64,000 nt of DNA from Victivallis vadensis (GTDB lineage: Bacteria; Verrucomicrobiota; Lentisphaeria; Victivallales; Victivallaceae): assembly GCF_003096415.1 (NCBI RefSeq), contig NZ_QEKH01000004.1, positions 1 through 64,000 of the forward strand, in the 5' to 3' direction. The position numbers and the translations under genes were made by a program. The notes beneath the pieces are model-generated. The model was not told where the DNA came from. It worked only from the letters and a program-made list of their open reading frames with translations, and did not search any database. Positions 1-8,400 of this stretch are shown one piece after another (positions within the stretch are counted from its first letter, which is position 1; each line of letters opens with the position of its first letter).

Positions 1-474
1 GGAGGACTACTGGCAAAAACGTATGCAAATTATCGGCAACGTCGTTATCGGCGTTGGAAACTACAAGTGTGTTTCACAAAATTTGGGACAATAACGAAAA
101 TTCAAAAACATCCTTCTTTTTTATTATACTTTTCGGATCACGGTGAAGCCATTTATCCAGGAATGGCAGACTGGCGGGCGCGTGACCCGGATGCCAATGC
201 CTGTTATGAAGTTCCGCTGTTTGTCTGGCTCTCTCCGGAATACCGGCGACTCCGCCCCGGTTTCGCGGAGCAACTGAAGAACAACCGTTCCCGCCCTCAC
301 CAGACCGACCGGCTGCTTTACGGAATATTGGACCTCTGCGGCATCACATACCGGGGATTTCCGCACGAAGACAACCTGTTTTCTCCCCATTACCGCCCCC
401 GGACACGCTATACGCACGAAGGGAAAAAAGTTTATCACAAAACTCTCCCGCGTCAATCAACCATATTTCCATAA
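1..474 (+). CDS. phosphoethanolamine transferase / sulfatase-fold enzyme, C-terminal part (5' end outside window)
   Basis: The reading frame is open to the left edge, so the gene is cut by the window. The remaining part holds FLLYFSDHGE, the metal-binding SDHGE motif of the alkaline-phosphatase/sulfatase superfamily, followed by EVPLFVWLSPEYR and a DRLLYGILDLCGI segment. These match the C-terminal half of EptA/CptA-type enzymes that move phosphoethanolamine onto lipid A or core sugars in the periplasm. A GTG at 67 is the first start in frame but has no convincing ribosome site and would remove the N-terminal membrane domain, so the true start is upstream. The first 60 bases do not read clearly as the family, so a frameshift there is possible. 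Confidence 0.6.
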   Translation, partial: GGLLAKTYANYRQRRYRRWKLQVCFTKFGTITKIQKHPSFLLYFSDHGEAIYPGMADWRARDPDANACYEVPLFVWLSPEYRRLRPGFAEQLKNNRSRPHQTDRLLYGILDLCGITYRGFPHEDNLFSPHYRPRTRYTHEGKKVYHKTLPRQSTIFP

Positions 475-547
475 TTTGCCAACTCTCCAATTGCCGTCCT
501 TGTTGCATTCCGCCACAGTTGTACTATATTAGGAGGGAGGAACACCG

Positions 548-1522
548 ATGGAACCATGGCTCACGCCCCGCGGCGATGAACAACTGCCCGAAGAGAGCGT
601 CCGCCCCCTTTCATCCGCTGAACGGGAGGAGGCGGTCCGCGACCTGCTGCCTCCCGCCGAATTCCGCGAACTGCAGCGCGAACTGCATGCCTCCGCCCCC
701 TTTTCATGGCGTTCTCTGCTGCTGACCGTTCCGGCGCTGGCGGCGATGTGCGCTGCGATGTATCTGTTCTTTCCGCACAGCCGCTTTGCCGCGCCGAAAG
801 AGACGCCGATTGCGATCGCCGAGGAAAAACCGCTGCCCGACTCCGACCGGAAGCTGCTCCGCCGGGCACGCGAACTCCACAATCACGGCAAAATCCGAGA
901 AGCCCTCACATTGCTGGCCCCCGCGGTGCGCCGGGTGCTGGAATCCTCCGATCCTGTACAGGCCGAAAATGCCCAGGCGCTGCTGGCCCAGTTCTGGGAG
1001 TGGCGGATGCCGGTCGCACCGGTGCGCGTCGCCGCCGAGTGCCGCCGGATTCTCGGCTGTTCCCCGGACCATCTGGTCGCCAAGCTCACACTGGCCCGGC
1101 TCCAGCCGCAGAGTTTTCCCGCCCTTGCCGGATTGCAGGAAAAAGCGCCGCAGCTGTTGCGAGAGATGTCGGAAGAACGCCTCGCCATGTTACGCCCGCT
1201 GCTCGGCGCTTCGGCGGTCACCGCCGACCAGCAAAGCGAAATCGCGTGGCAATACGCGCTGGCGGCGACCGGCTGCTGGCTCGCCGCCGGAGCCGCTGCC
1301 TTTCCGGACGAACCCGGCTTTGCCGAGCGGGAAGCGGCGCTGGCCCTGTGCCGTTCCCGGCTGGACAGCCGCCGGTTCGCCCGGCTGCGCTGCGATATTC
1401 TCTACCGGATCTGGTCGGCCAAATGGTACTTCTGGAACTTCCAGACCGTAGACGGCCGCCCCACGCACCACCGCGATCTCAAGCGCGAAATCGACGACCT
1501 TGAACGCCGATTGGAACAATAG
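548..1522 (+). CDS. hypothetical single-pass membrane protein with helical repeats
   Basis: 324 aa. A strong AGGAGG ribosome site lies about 8 bases before the ATG. A charged N-terminal region of about 55 residues is followed by one hydrophobic segment at about 57-75, then a long Ala/Leu/Arg-rich helical region. The part after residue 100 (RARELHNHGKIREALTLLAPAVR) resembles a TPR unit. No catalytic motif is visible. The stop is followed directly by the ribosome site of the next gene, so the two are probably co-transcribed. I do not recognise a named family; a membrane-anchored scaffold is a guess from the architecture. Confidence 0.7.
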   Translation: MEPWLTPRGDEQLPEESVRPLSSAEREEAVRDLLPPAEFRELQRELHASAPFSWRSLLLTVPALAAMCAAMYLFFPHSRFAAPKETPIAIAEEKPLPDSDRKLLRRARELHNHGKIREALTLLAPAVRRVLESSDPVQAENAQALLAQFWEWRMPVAPVRVAAECRRILGCSPDHLVAKLTLARLQPQSFPALAGLQEKAPQLLREMSEERLAMLRPLLGASAVTADQQSEIAWQYALAATGCWLAAGAAAFPDEPGFAEREAALALCRSRLDSRRFARLRCDILYRIWSAKWYFWNFQTVDGRPTHHRDLKREIDDLERRLEQ

Positions 1523-1532
1523 GAGGACCGCG

Positions 1533-2627
1533 ATGCTTCAACCGTTTTATCCGCACCCCGGCATCTCGGGAATCCGCGACTGGAAATGGTATCCCGCCAC
1601 CGTCCTGCAGTGCGCCGCGCTGTTTTTCCTGCTCGCCGACCCATGGTTCGGCCGGTACGGTTTCCGGCTGGAACCCAACCTGCTGGTTCCGGCCATCGCG
1701 GTGCTGATCGTCGCGTCGCTGGCGTGGGAGGGATTGCTGTTCGGCCCGGTCCGGGGCGTCAATTTGCTGCTTCAGGTCATCTTTCTGGCGCCGTTCACCC
1801 TGTATCTCTGCCGGATCACCGAAAAATCCCCGGCGGCCCGGACCGGCGGCTCGCTGGTGGAAACCCTCGCCGGCTGGACCCATTCCGCTCTGGACCTGAC
1901 CGGAATCGCCCGGCTGGTGCCGGCCCTGTTGCGCGACATCTTCAGCAACCCTGCCCTGCTCGTGATCCTGCTGTTGCTGCTGACCGGAATGTGTTTCCGG
2001 AAAACGGCGATCCGGCTCGGCGTGGTCGGACTGATCCTCGGCGGCTTCACCTTCACCGCGCTCTTCTCCGCCGAAGGCAGCAACCGCTGCTTCATCCCCG
2101 CCGTGATCGCACTGGCCGGGGCCGCCATGCTGCAGTGGCATCCCTGCCGCAGGCTGATGGAGACGCGGAACATCCTCGACGCGCTCGGCTCCGTCGCCGG
2201 GCGCGCCCGGTTCCGCGCCGCTTTCCGGATCGCGCTGACGGCCTGCCGCCGGGGAAGCCTCCGCGAAGCCGGAGTACTGGCGATCCTGCGCGAAGAGTTC
2301 CCGCAGCTCTCCCCTGACGCGCTGCGCGCCGCCGCCTCCCGGCTTCTCGCCGACCTGGTCGAGCATCGGCGCATCCTGATCTTCAGGGCGGACCGCAACG
2401 GCGTCCGGCTCGAACCCGCCGCGGAACTCACCGAAGTCGACTCCCCCCTCGCCGGAATCGCCGTCGTCCCCCGGCTGATCTTCGTGACGCTGTTCGCGAT
2501 CCTCTGGATCATCTCACCGCTCGACCTGATCCCGGATGCGATCCCCTTTTTCGGCGCGCTCGACGACGCGACTGTGGCGATTCTCGCTTTCGGCCAGATT
2601 TACGGCCGGTATTTCCGGCGGCAGTAG
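1533..2627 (+). CDS. polytopic membrane protein with C-terminal DUF1232 domain
   Basis: About 364 aa from the ATG at 1533, chosen because AGGAGG at 1521-1526 sits at ideal spacing; a longer TTG-initiated frame from 1500 would overlap the previous gene. Several hydrophobic stretches occupy the first 200 residues, a charged middle part follows, and the end contains WIISPLDLIPDAIPFFGALDD, the hallmark of the YkvA/DUF1232 family of small membrane proteins of unknown function. The gene follows the preceding membrane-protein gene closely. It meets the LysR gene tail to tail, the two coding ends overlapping by 28 bases. Confidence 0.75.
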   Translation: MLQPFYPHPGISGIRDWKWYPATVLQCAALFFLLADPWFGRYGFRLEPNLLVPAIAVLIVASLAWEGLLFGPVRGVNLLLQVIFLAPFTLYLCRITEKSPAARTGGSLVETLAGWTHSALDLTGIARLVPALLRDIFSNPALLVILLLLLTGMCFRKTAIRLGVVGLILGGFTFTALFSAEGSNRCFIPAVIALAGAAMLQWHPCRRLMETRNILDALGSVAGRARFRAAFRIALTACRRGSLREAGVLAILREEFPQLSPDALRAAASRLLADLVEHRRILIFRADRNGVRLEPAAELTEVDSPLAGIAVVPRLIFVTLFAILWIISPLDLIPDAIPFFGALDDATVAILAFGQIYGRYFRRQ

Positions 2628-3496
2628 GCGATGAACTCCTCGTTGAATTTCAGTGAATCGTTCGGCAGATAGATGAAGTTCATCTCCCGCCGGACCTCCC
2701 CCTCCGCGAACCGGGCCGCCGCCAGCGTCCCCGCTTTCAATTCATCCCGCACCGCCAGCTCCGAAATCACCGTGACCCCGAACCCGGTCCGCAGCATCGA
2801 CTTGATCGCGTCGGGGCTGTTCAGCTCCAGAATCCGCCCCGAACGCTCGGGCCGGAAGCCGTGTTCCCGGAAAAACCGGTCCGTGTAAAACCGCGTTCCG
2901 GACCCCTTCTCCCGCAGCAGCAGCGGCAGATTCGACTTTGCCAGCTCCGCCAGCTCCACTTTGCCGCCGCGGAAAAACGGCAGCCGGGGCGAACCGGCCA
3001 GCAGCAATTCGTCGGCCAACAGCGTCCGCGACAGGAAAAGCTCCCGGTCGAAAGCCCCCTCCACCAGCGCCAGGTCAAAGAACCGTTTTTTCAGCTTGTC
3101 CGAAATCTCCTCCGTATTCGCGATGCACAGATGAATACGCCGGTTCGCGTGCTCGCGCATGAACTCCGCGGCCAGCGGCGGCAGCACATAACCGCCGGCC
3201 GTCATCGTCGCGCCCAACTGAAAGCTCAACACGTCCGCCGCCGCATTCCGCGCCATCCGCACCGCGTTTTCCGACAGCGCCAGCAGTGACTCCGCCTCCA
3301 GAAGCAACACCCGTCCCGGACGGGTCAGGCGCAGCTGCCGGCCATCCCGGATAAACAGCGCCACCCCCAACTCCTGTTCCAGCTTCCTGATCTGCCCGGT
3401 CACATTCGGCTGGCTCATTCCCAATGCGGCGGCGGTCTGCGTGAAATTGCACGTCGCCGCCGCCATCTGGAAAATCTTCCACTTCGCATCCAGCAT
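2600..3496 (-). CDS. LysR-family transcriptional regulator
   Basis: About 298 aa. An N-terminal winged helix-turn-helix (NFTQTAAALGMSQPNVTGQIRKLEQELGVALFIRDGRQLRLT) is followed by a periplasmic-binding-like effector domain. The ATG at 3496 is preferred over the upstream frame start at 3526 because AGGAGG lies 8 bases before it. The gene is transcribed away from the YeiH-type exporter, and the intergenic region carries two LysR-type palindromes. In enterobacteria the LysR protein YeiE lies next to yeiH, so control of the neighbouring exporter is the natural inference. The effector is not known. Confidence 0.88.
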   Translation of the reverse strand: MLDAKWKIFQMAAATCNFTQTAAALGMSQPNVTGQIRKLEQELGVALFIRDGRQLRLTRPGRVLLLEAESLLALSENAVRMARNAAADVLSFQLGATMTAGGYVLPPLAAEFMREHANRRIHLCIANTEEISDKLKKRFFDLALVEGAFDRELFLSRTLLADELLLAGSPRLPFFRGGKVELAELAKSNLPLLLREKGSGTRFYTDRFFREHGFRPERSGRILELNSPDAIKSMLRTGFGVTVISELAVRDELKAGTLAAARFAEGEVRREMNFIYLPNDSLKFNEEFIAYCRRKYRP

Positions 3497-3534
3497 TTCC
3501 TTTTCCTCCTGTCCTGCCCTGATCAATATAACAG

Positions 3535-3580
3535 ATAATTTTTAATTATCAATCAATAATAAACGATAATTTCAAATTAG
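3535..3580. promoter_or_regulatory. two LysR-type T-N11-A boxes in the divergent intergenic region
   Basis: ATAATT-TTT-AATTAT at 3535-3549 is a perfect inverted repeat fitting T-N11-A. A second, imperfect copy (ATAATTTCAAATTAG) occupies 3566-3580. Centres are 31 bp apart, close to three helical turns. Placement between the regulator and its divergent neighbour fits tandem recognition and activation sites. The region is AT-rich overall, which lowers certainty. Confidence 0.45.
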
Positions 3581-3623
3581 CATTAAAGAATACTATTTTA
3601 TCCACCATACAAGGAGGTTCCCT

Positions 3624-4595
3624 ATGTTGATCAAAGCAAGTTATCTGATTCTCGCAACGGTATTTTTCGCGGCGACATGGTTTGTCCCGGCCCTCAGCAA
3701 TTACGCATCGGGGGCGGCGGTGCTGACCGGCGCGCTTTTCTCCTGGTTCCTGAAAAATCCCTTTCAGGAACACTCCCACCGGCTGGTGCCGACCTTTCTC
3801 GGGCTGGCCATCGTCGGCATGGGGTTCGGCATGGACCTGCCGCGCGTGCTCGAAGCGGGAGCGGAGGGACTGCTCTACACCTTCGTCGGCATCTCACTCG
3901 GCCTCGGCCTCGGCATCCTGCTCGGCAGGAAGCTGAAGCTCAACCGGGACACCACGCTGCTGATCAGCGTCGGCACCTCCATCTGCGGCGGCAGCGCCAT
4001 CGCGGCGGCGGCTCCGGTCCTGAAGGCCAAAGCGCACGACATCGCGCTGGCAACCGCGATCGTGTTTCTGCTGAATGCGGCCGCCCTGCTCATTTTTCCG
4101 CCGCTCGGCCACCTGCTCGGCCTCGGGCAGACCCAGTTCGGCATCTGGTCGGCACTGGCGATTCACGACACCAGTTCGGTGGTGGGCGCCACCATGCAGT
4201 ACGGCGAAACCGCACTGGAGATCGGCACCACCGTCAAGCTCGCCCGCGCCCTCTGGATCATTCCGGTATCGCTGTTTCTGGCTTACCTGGTCCACCGCGA
4301 CACTCCGGTTGCCGAAGGGCAAAAGCGCAAACTTAAAATCAAGGTTCCGTGGTTCATCCCCGGCTTTATTCTCGCCGCGGCGCTGATCACGGTGATACCG
4401 GCGCTCAAGGGAACCGGTCTGGTGCTGCAGGACATCTCCAAGCACCTGATGCTGCTGACACTGTTCCTGATCGGCACCAATCTGGATTTTGCCAGAATAC
4501 GCGAACTGGGCCTCAAGCCGGTCCTGCACGGCGTGATCCTCTGGGTGATCCTCGGCACGCTGTGGGGCGGCGCGGTCTACTTCAAACTGGTCTGA
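3624..4595 (+). CDS. YeiH/UPF0324-family membrane protein (putative sulfate/anion exporter)
   Basis: 323 aa, made almost entirely of hydrophobic helices. AGGAGG stands a few bases before the ATG. Characteristic stretches are PTFLGLAIVGMGFGMDL near residue 57, SVGTSICGGSAIAAAAPVL near 115 and WSALAIHDTSSVVGA near 175, which read as the conserved core of the UPF0324 (YeiH/PSE) family. Length is typical. The divergent LysR gene is the probable regulator. The family is annotated as putative sulfate exporter, but the substrate is poorly established. The stop lies just before the convergent kinase remnant. Confidence 0.85.
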   Translation: MLIKASYLILATVFFAATWFVPALSNYASGAAVLTGALFSWFLKNPFQEHSHRLVPTFLGLAIVGMGFGMDLPRVLEAGAEGLLYTFVGISLGLGLGILLGRKLKLNRDTTLLISVGTSICGGSAIAAAAPVLKAKAHDIALATAIVFLLNAAALLIFPPLGHLLGLGQTQFGIWSALAIHDTSSVVGATMQYGETALEIGTTVKLARALWIIPVSLFLAYLVHRDTPVAEGQKRKLKIKVPWFIPGFILAAALITVIPALKGTGLVLQDISKHLMLLTLFLIGTNLDFARIRELGLKPVLHGVILWVILGTLWGGAVYFKLV

Positions 4596-4613
4596 ACCGT
4601 CCCGGGGCGTCCT

Positions 4614-5394
4614 TCAGGGATAAACTCTCAGGGTACGCCCCAGCACTTCGCGCAGGGAATCCAAGGTGATCGGCTTCAGCAGCAGATCGGTGAACAATGC
4701 CCGCTTCTCCGCGGCGATCTGCACGTCGGCAGTCACGGCGATCACCGGTATTTGCTTCCAGCGGAGATCTTCCGTCAGGTGCTCCACCAGTTCGATGCCG
4801 CTCATGCCGGGCATCCACAGGTCGGTCAGAATCACTCGGGGCTGTTCCCGCTTCAGAATTTCCAGCGCGGCGGCCCCGGAAGCCGAGAATATTCACGATC
4901 ACCTGCCGCAACCGTTTGCGGTCAAATTTCACCAACTCCGGCAACCCCGGCGAAAGCTCCAGCCGGAACGTCAGGTTCTTGCTGCGGGCCGACGGCCAGA
5001 AAATAGCTTTTGGCCCGATCGGCGGCCTGCGCCGCATGCATCGCGACCTCCAGCTTCCGTTTGCCTTCGTTGATCTCGGTGAGATCAATGGCGCTCTCCG
5101 CCACGTGGGTAATTCTGCCGTATGTTGTCGAAAATCTGTTTCTGCAGTATCACGCAGTTCCTGATCTCCTTCAGGTGGCGCTCCCGTTCAAAAGCCGGCA
5201 AGCAGAAGTTGCATGCGTTGCGGATGCGGCGGTAATCCTCTTGCGACGGCCACGCCGGCCAGACCGACTGCCAGCCCGCAAATTCCGGGCAGGTAGGAAA
5301 ACCGCTCCGCGGCCCCTTCGGCTCCTTCCGCCGCGAATGCCGCAACGGCCGTTCCCAGCACCGCAACAATCCGCAAACGAATGTCAATTGTCAT
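4614..5394 (-). pseudogene. decayed hybrid sensor histidine kinase/response regulator
   Basis: Pieces of one hybrid kinase lie in order but in different frames. From the 5' side: MTIDIRLRIVAVLGT with two hydrophobic segments, a linker ending AAQAADRAKSYFLA (the lead-in to a HisKA domain), an N-terminal bit of the ATPase domain (FDRKRLRQVIVNILG), and a nearly complete receiver domain (MILTDLWMPGMSGIELVEHL ... LLLKPIT). The phospho-acceptor H-box and the rest of the ATPase domain are missing, joined by apparent deletions. The linker and receiver closely resemble those of the intact kinase immediately upstream, so this looks like a decayed tandem duplicate. Confidence 0.75.
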
Positions 5395-5438
5395 CGTCTC
5401 ACCTCGCCTTTCCCGACGATCGGAGCAACAGTTATTCT

Positions 5439-8400
5439 CTATTTCCGCTCCAGAACTTCCCGGATGATCTTTTCCAGGCTTTCCGGAGTAATCGGCTTGA
5501 GGAGGATTCCCTGAAACCGCTTCGGCGCTTCCGAAACAGCCTGCGTATCCGCCGTCACCGCGACGACCGGAACCGACCGGAACCGCTCGTCGCCGGCCAG
5601 AATCTCCGCCAACTCCGAACCGCTCATTTCCGGCATCCACAGGTCAGTCAGCACCAGGTCGAATGAATCGCCTTCATCCAGCAGCCGCAGCGCCTCCGGC
5701 CCGGAATTGGCGGAAACGCTCCTGATATTCAGCTTTTTCAACATCGCTCCAAGCACCTTCAGGTTCATCGGCACGTCATCCACCAGAAGCACCCGCAAAG
5801 CGCTTCCCGCCATGCTGCCGCCGCCGGCGGACCGGCAGACCGCGAGACCGGCGGAACCGGGCTGCGAACGCTGAACCTGATTGATACGGACCGTGAAAAC
5901 ACTCCCGCTGCCAAGCTCACTCTCCAGCCGGATCTCCCCGCCCATGCGGTTGACCAGCCGCTGTGAAATCGCCAGCCCGAGGCCCGACCCCTCATAGCTG
6001 TGGGTTCCGCGGGTGGATTCTCCCTGAACGAACGGATCGAAAATTTTCTTCCGGCTCTCCGGAGAAATCCCCGGCCCGGTATCCGCCACCCGGATGATCA
6101 GCATTCCGGTTTCACCGCCCGGATCAGGCTGGAACACCGCACGCACCGACACGCTTCCGGCGGAAGTGAATTTGACCGCGTTTCCCACCAGGTTGAGCAC
6201 CACCTGACGCAGCCGCAGATTGTCCAGACGGAGAGGCTGCTCCAGATTCACGCACTCCACGGTCAGCTTCAGATCTTTTTCCATCGCCTTCAGCCGGAAT
6301 ACCGCAACCACTTCCTGAACCAGCTGACCGGCGTCCGTATCGGCCAGCACCAGATTCAACTGGTCGGCCTCCAGTTTGGAGAGGTCCAGCACGTCGTAGA
6401 TCAGGTTCAGCAGCGCGTTGCCGGCGAAACTGATCGAACGCAGATACTCAAGCTGCTCCGCCGCCGCGACATCCCCTCCCTGCAGAAGCTCACTGAAACC
6501 GATCACCGCATTCAAAGGCGTACGCAACTCATGACTTACCGTGGCCAGGAAGTAGCTTTTGGCACGGTCGGCGGCCTGCGCCTGTTCCATCGCCTTCTGA
6601 AGCTCCTGCTTCTGGCGGCTCAACTCCGTGATATCGATATCCGAAGTCAACACGTACATCAGTTTGCCCTGCCGGTCAAGCAGCGGCTGGGCAGTGGAAA
6701 TGATACGGCGGTTGTTCAATTCGTTCTCGGTCCGGTGCTCCTGACCGTCCAGCAGAGTCAGACGCACCGGACACCACGGCGGCGGCTCCGGATTGCGGCA
6801 GACCGTTTCATAGCATTTCGTACCGGCCAGCTCCGCCGGAGTGCGGCCGCACTCCCTGCTGACGCTGGGATTGGCCGAAATAATGCGGTATTCCGGGTCG
6901 ACGATCGTAATCGGGATGGTGATGCTCTCCACAATCTGCCGCTGCAGCGCCACACTGTCGGCAATCCGTTCAAGCTGCCGGAAACGCTCCTGCGCCAGCA
7001 GGAAAAGATTCACAATGCTGTGCACCGTATGGATATCGCAATCGGAAAACTCCTTCCGCTCCCGGACGAAATCCAACCCGACGTATCCGTACAGCTTCCC
7101 GTCGCACTGAATCCCCGTCACCAGCAGCGAACGGATGTGCTGGAATTCGAGGAACTTTACTTCCCTGCTCAGCTTCTCCGGCGGCTCGGTCATATCCGGC
7201 ACCACGATATCCCGCCCGGCGGCCAGCTCCGCAGTCCACGCCGAAAACCGCGTCATATCGACATTCTGAAGCATGTCGATCGCCGGTTCGACTCCGTCCC
7301 GCACCCACTCGTATTCATTGCTGCAGCGGGTCAGTTCCGCGTCGGTGTAGCGGAATATATAGCAGCGGTCGGCTCCGGCATTCTCGCCGATGATCCGCAA
7401 AATGCCGTTGACGGCCCGGTCGAAATCTTCCTCAAGCGTGATCCGGGTCAGGGACTGGTTGATGATGCGCTCACTGTTGACATAGTCGTTCAGGGTGTTG
7501 ATAGTCCGCTTCTGCTCCTGCTCCAGATGATACTGGCGGGAGATATCGATCCCCATGCCGATCAGCAGCCGTGTGCCGTCCGAACGGGTGATCACATTCT
7601 TGATGGTTCTCACGATCAACCGCCGTCCCTGCGCGTTGGTCGCGAACTCCTGCATATCCATCTGGCCGCCCGATTCGACCAGCCGCACATCGTCGTCACG
7701 GAACTTGGCGGCGGCCGCCTCATCCATCGGAAACACTTCCGGATCGATTTTGCCCAGAATCTGCGCGGAGGACATGCCGGTCAGCTCCTCGAAGCCGTGG
7801 TTGCACATCAGATAGCGGAATTCATTGTCCGCCTCCTTCACGAAAAGATAGCCGGGCAGATTGTCGCGGATGCTCTCCAGCAATTTCAGGCTGTCGCGGC
7901 AACGCAGATCGTTCTCGCGCGCCTCGGTGACCACCTGGATAATGCCGCAGAATTCCCGCCGTCCGCTGATTTCATTGACGGAGCGCTCCATGCGCAATTC
8001 GAAATATCTCTTTTCGCCGGAAAAGCCGGCGGCATAAAGCAGGTTCAGCGTTTCAACTTCTCCACTCCGCAGCCGGCGCCATCCTTCTTCAAACTCCTCC
8101 AGGTACTCCGGCAATATCCACTCCTTCGCCGGAACGGGCTTCCCGTCCCGCTTCGGCCAGAAGCCGCTGTCCTCCTCCGAAACGAAAAAGGTCTGTTGCT
8201 CATCGCAGCAGAAATAGATGAATTTCGCGAGCTTGGCGGCATTCTTCAGAATCACGCCGTTCAACCGCAGCCGGTCGCGCTTTTCATACTCCTCGGTCAC
8301 ATCGCGGAACACCAGCACGCCGCCGGTGATCCGCCCCGCCGCATCCCGGATCGGAGCCGCGCTGTCGGCGATATGCCGGCGCATTCCGTCCCTGGCGATC

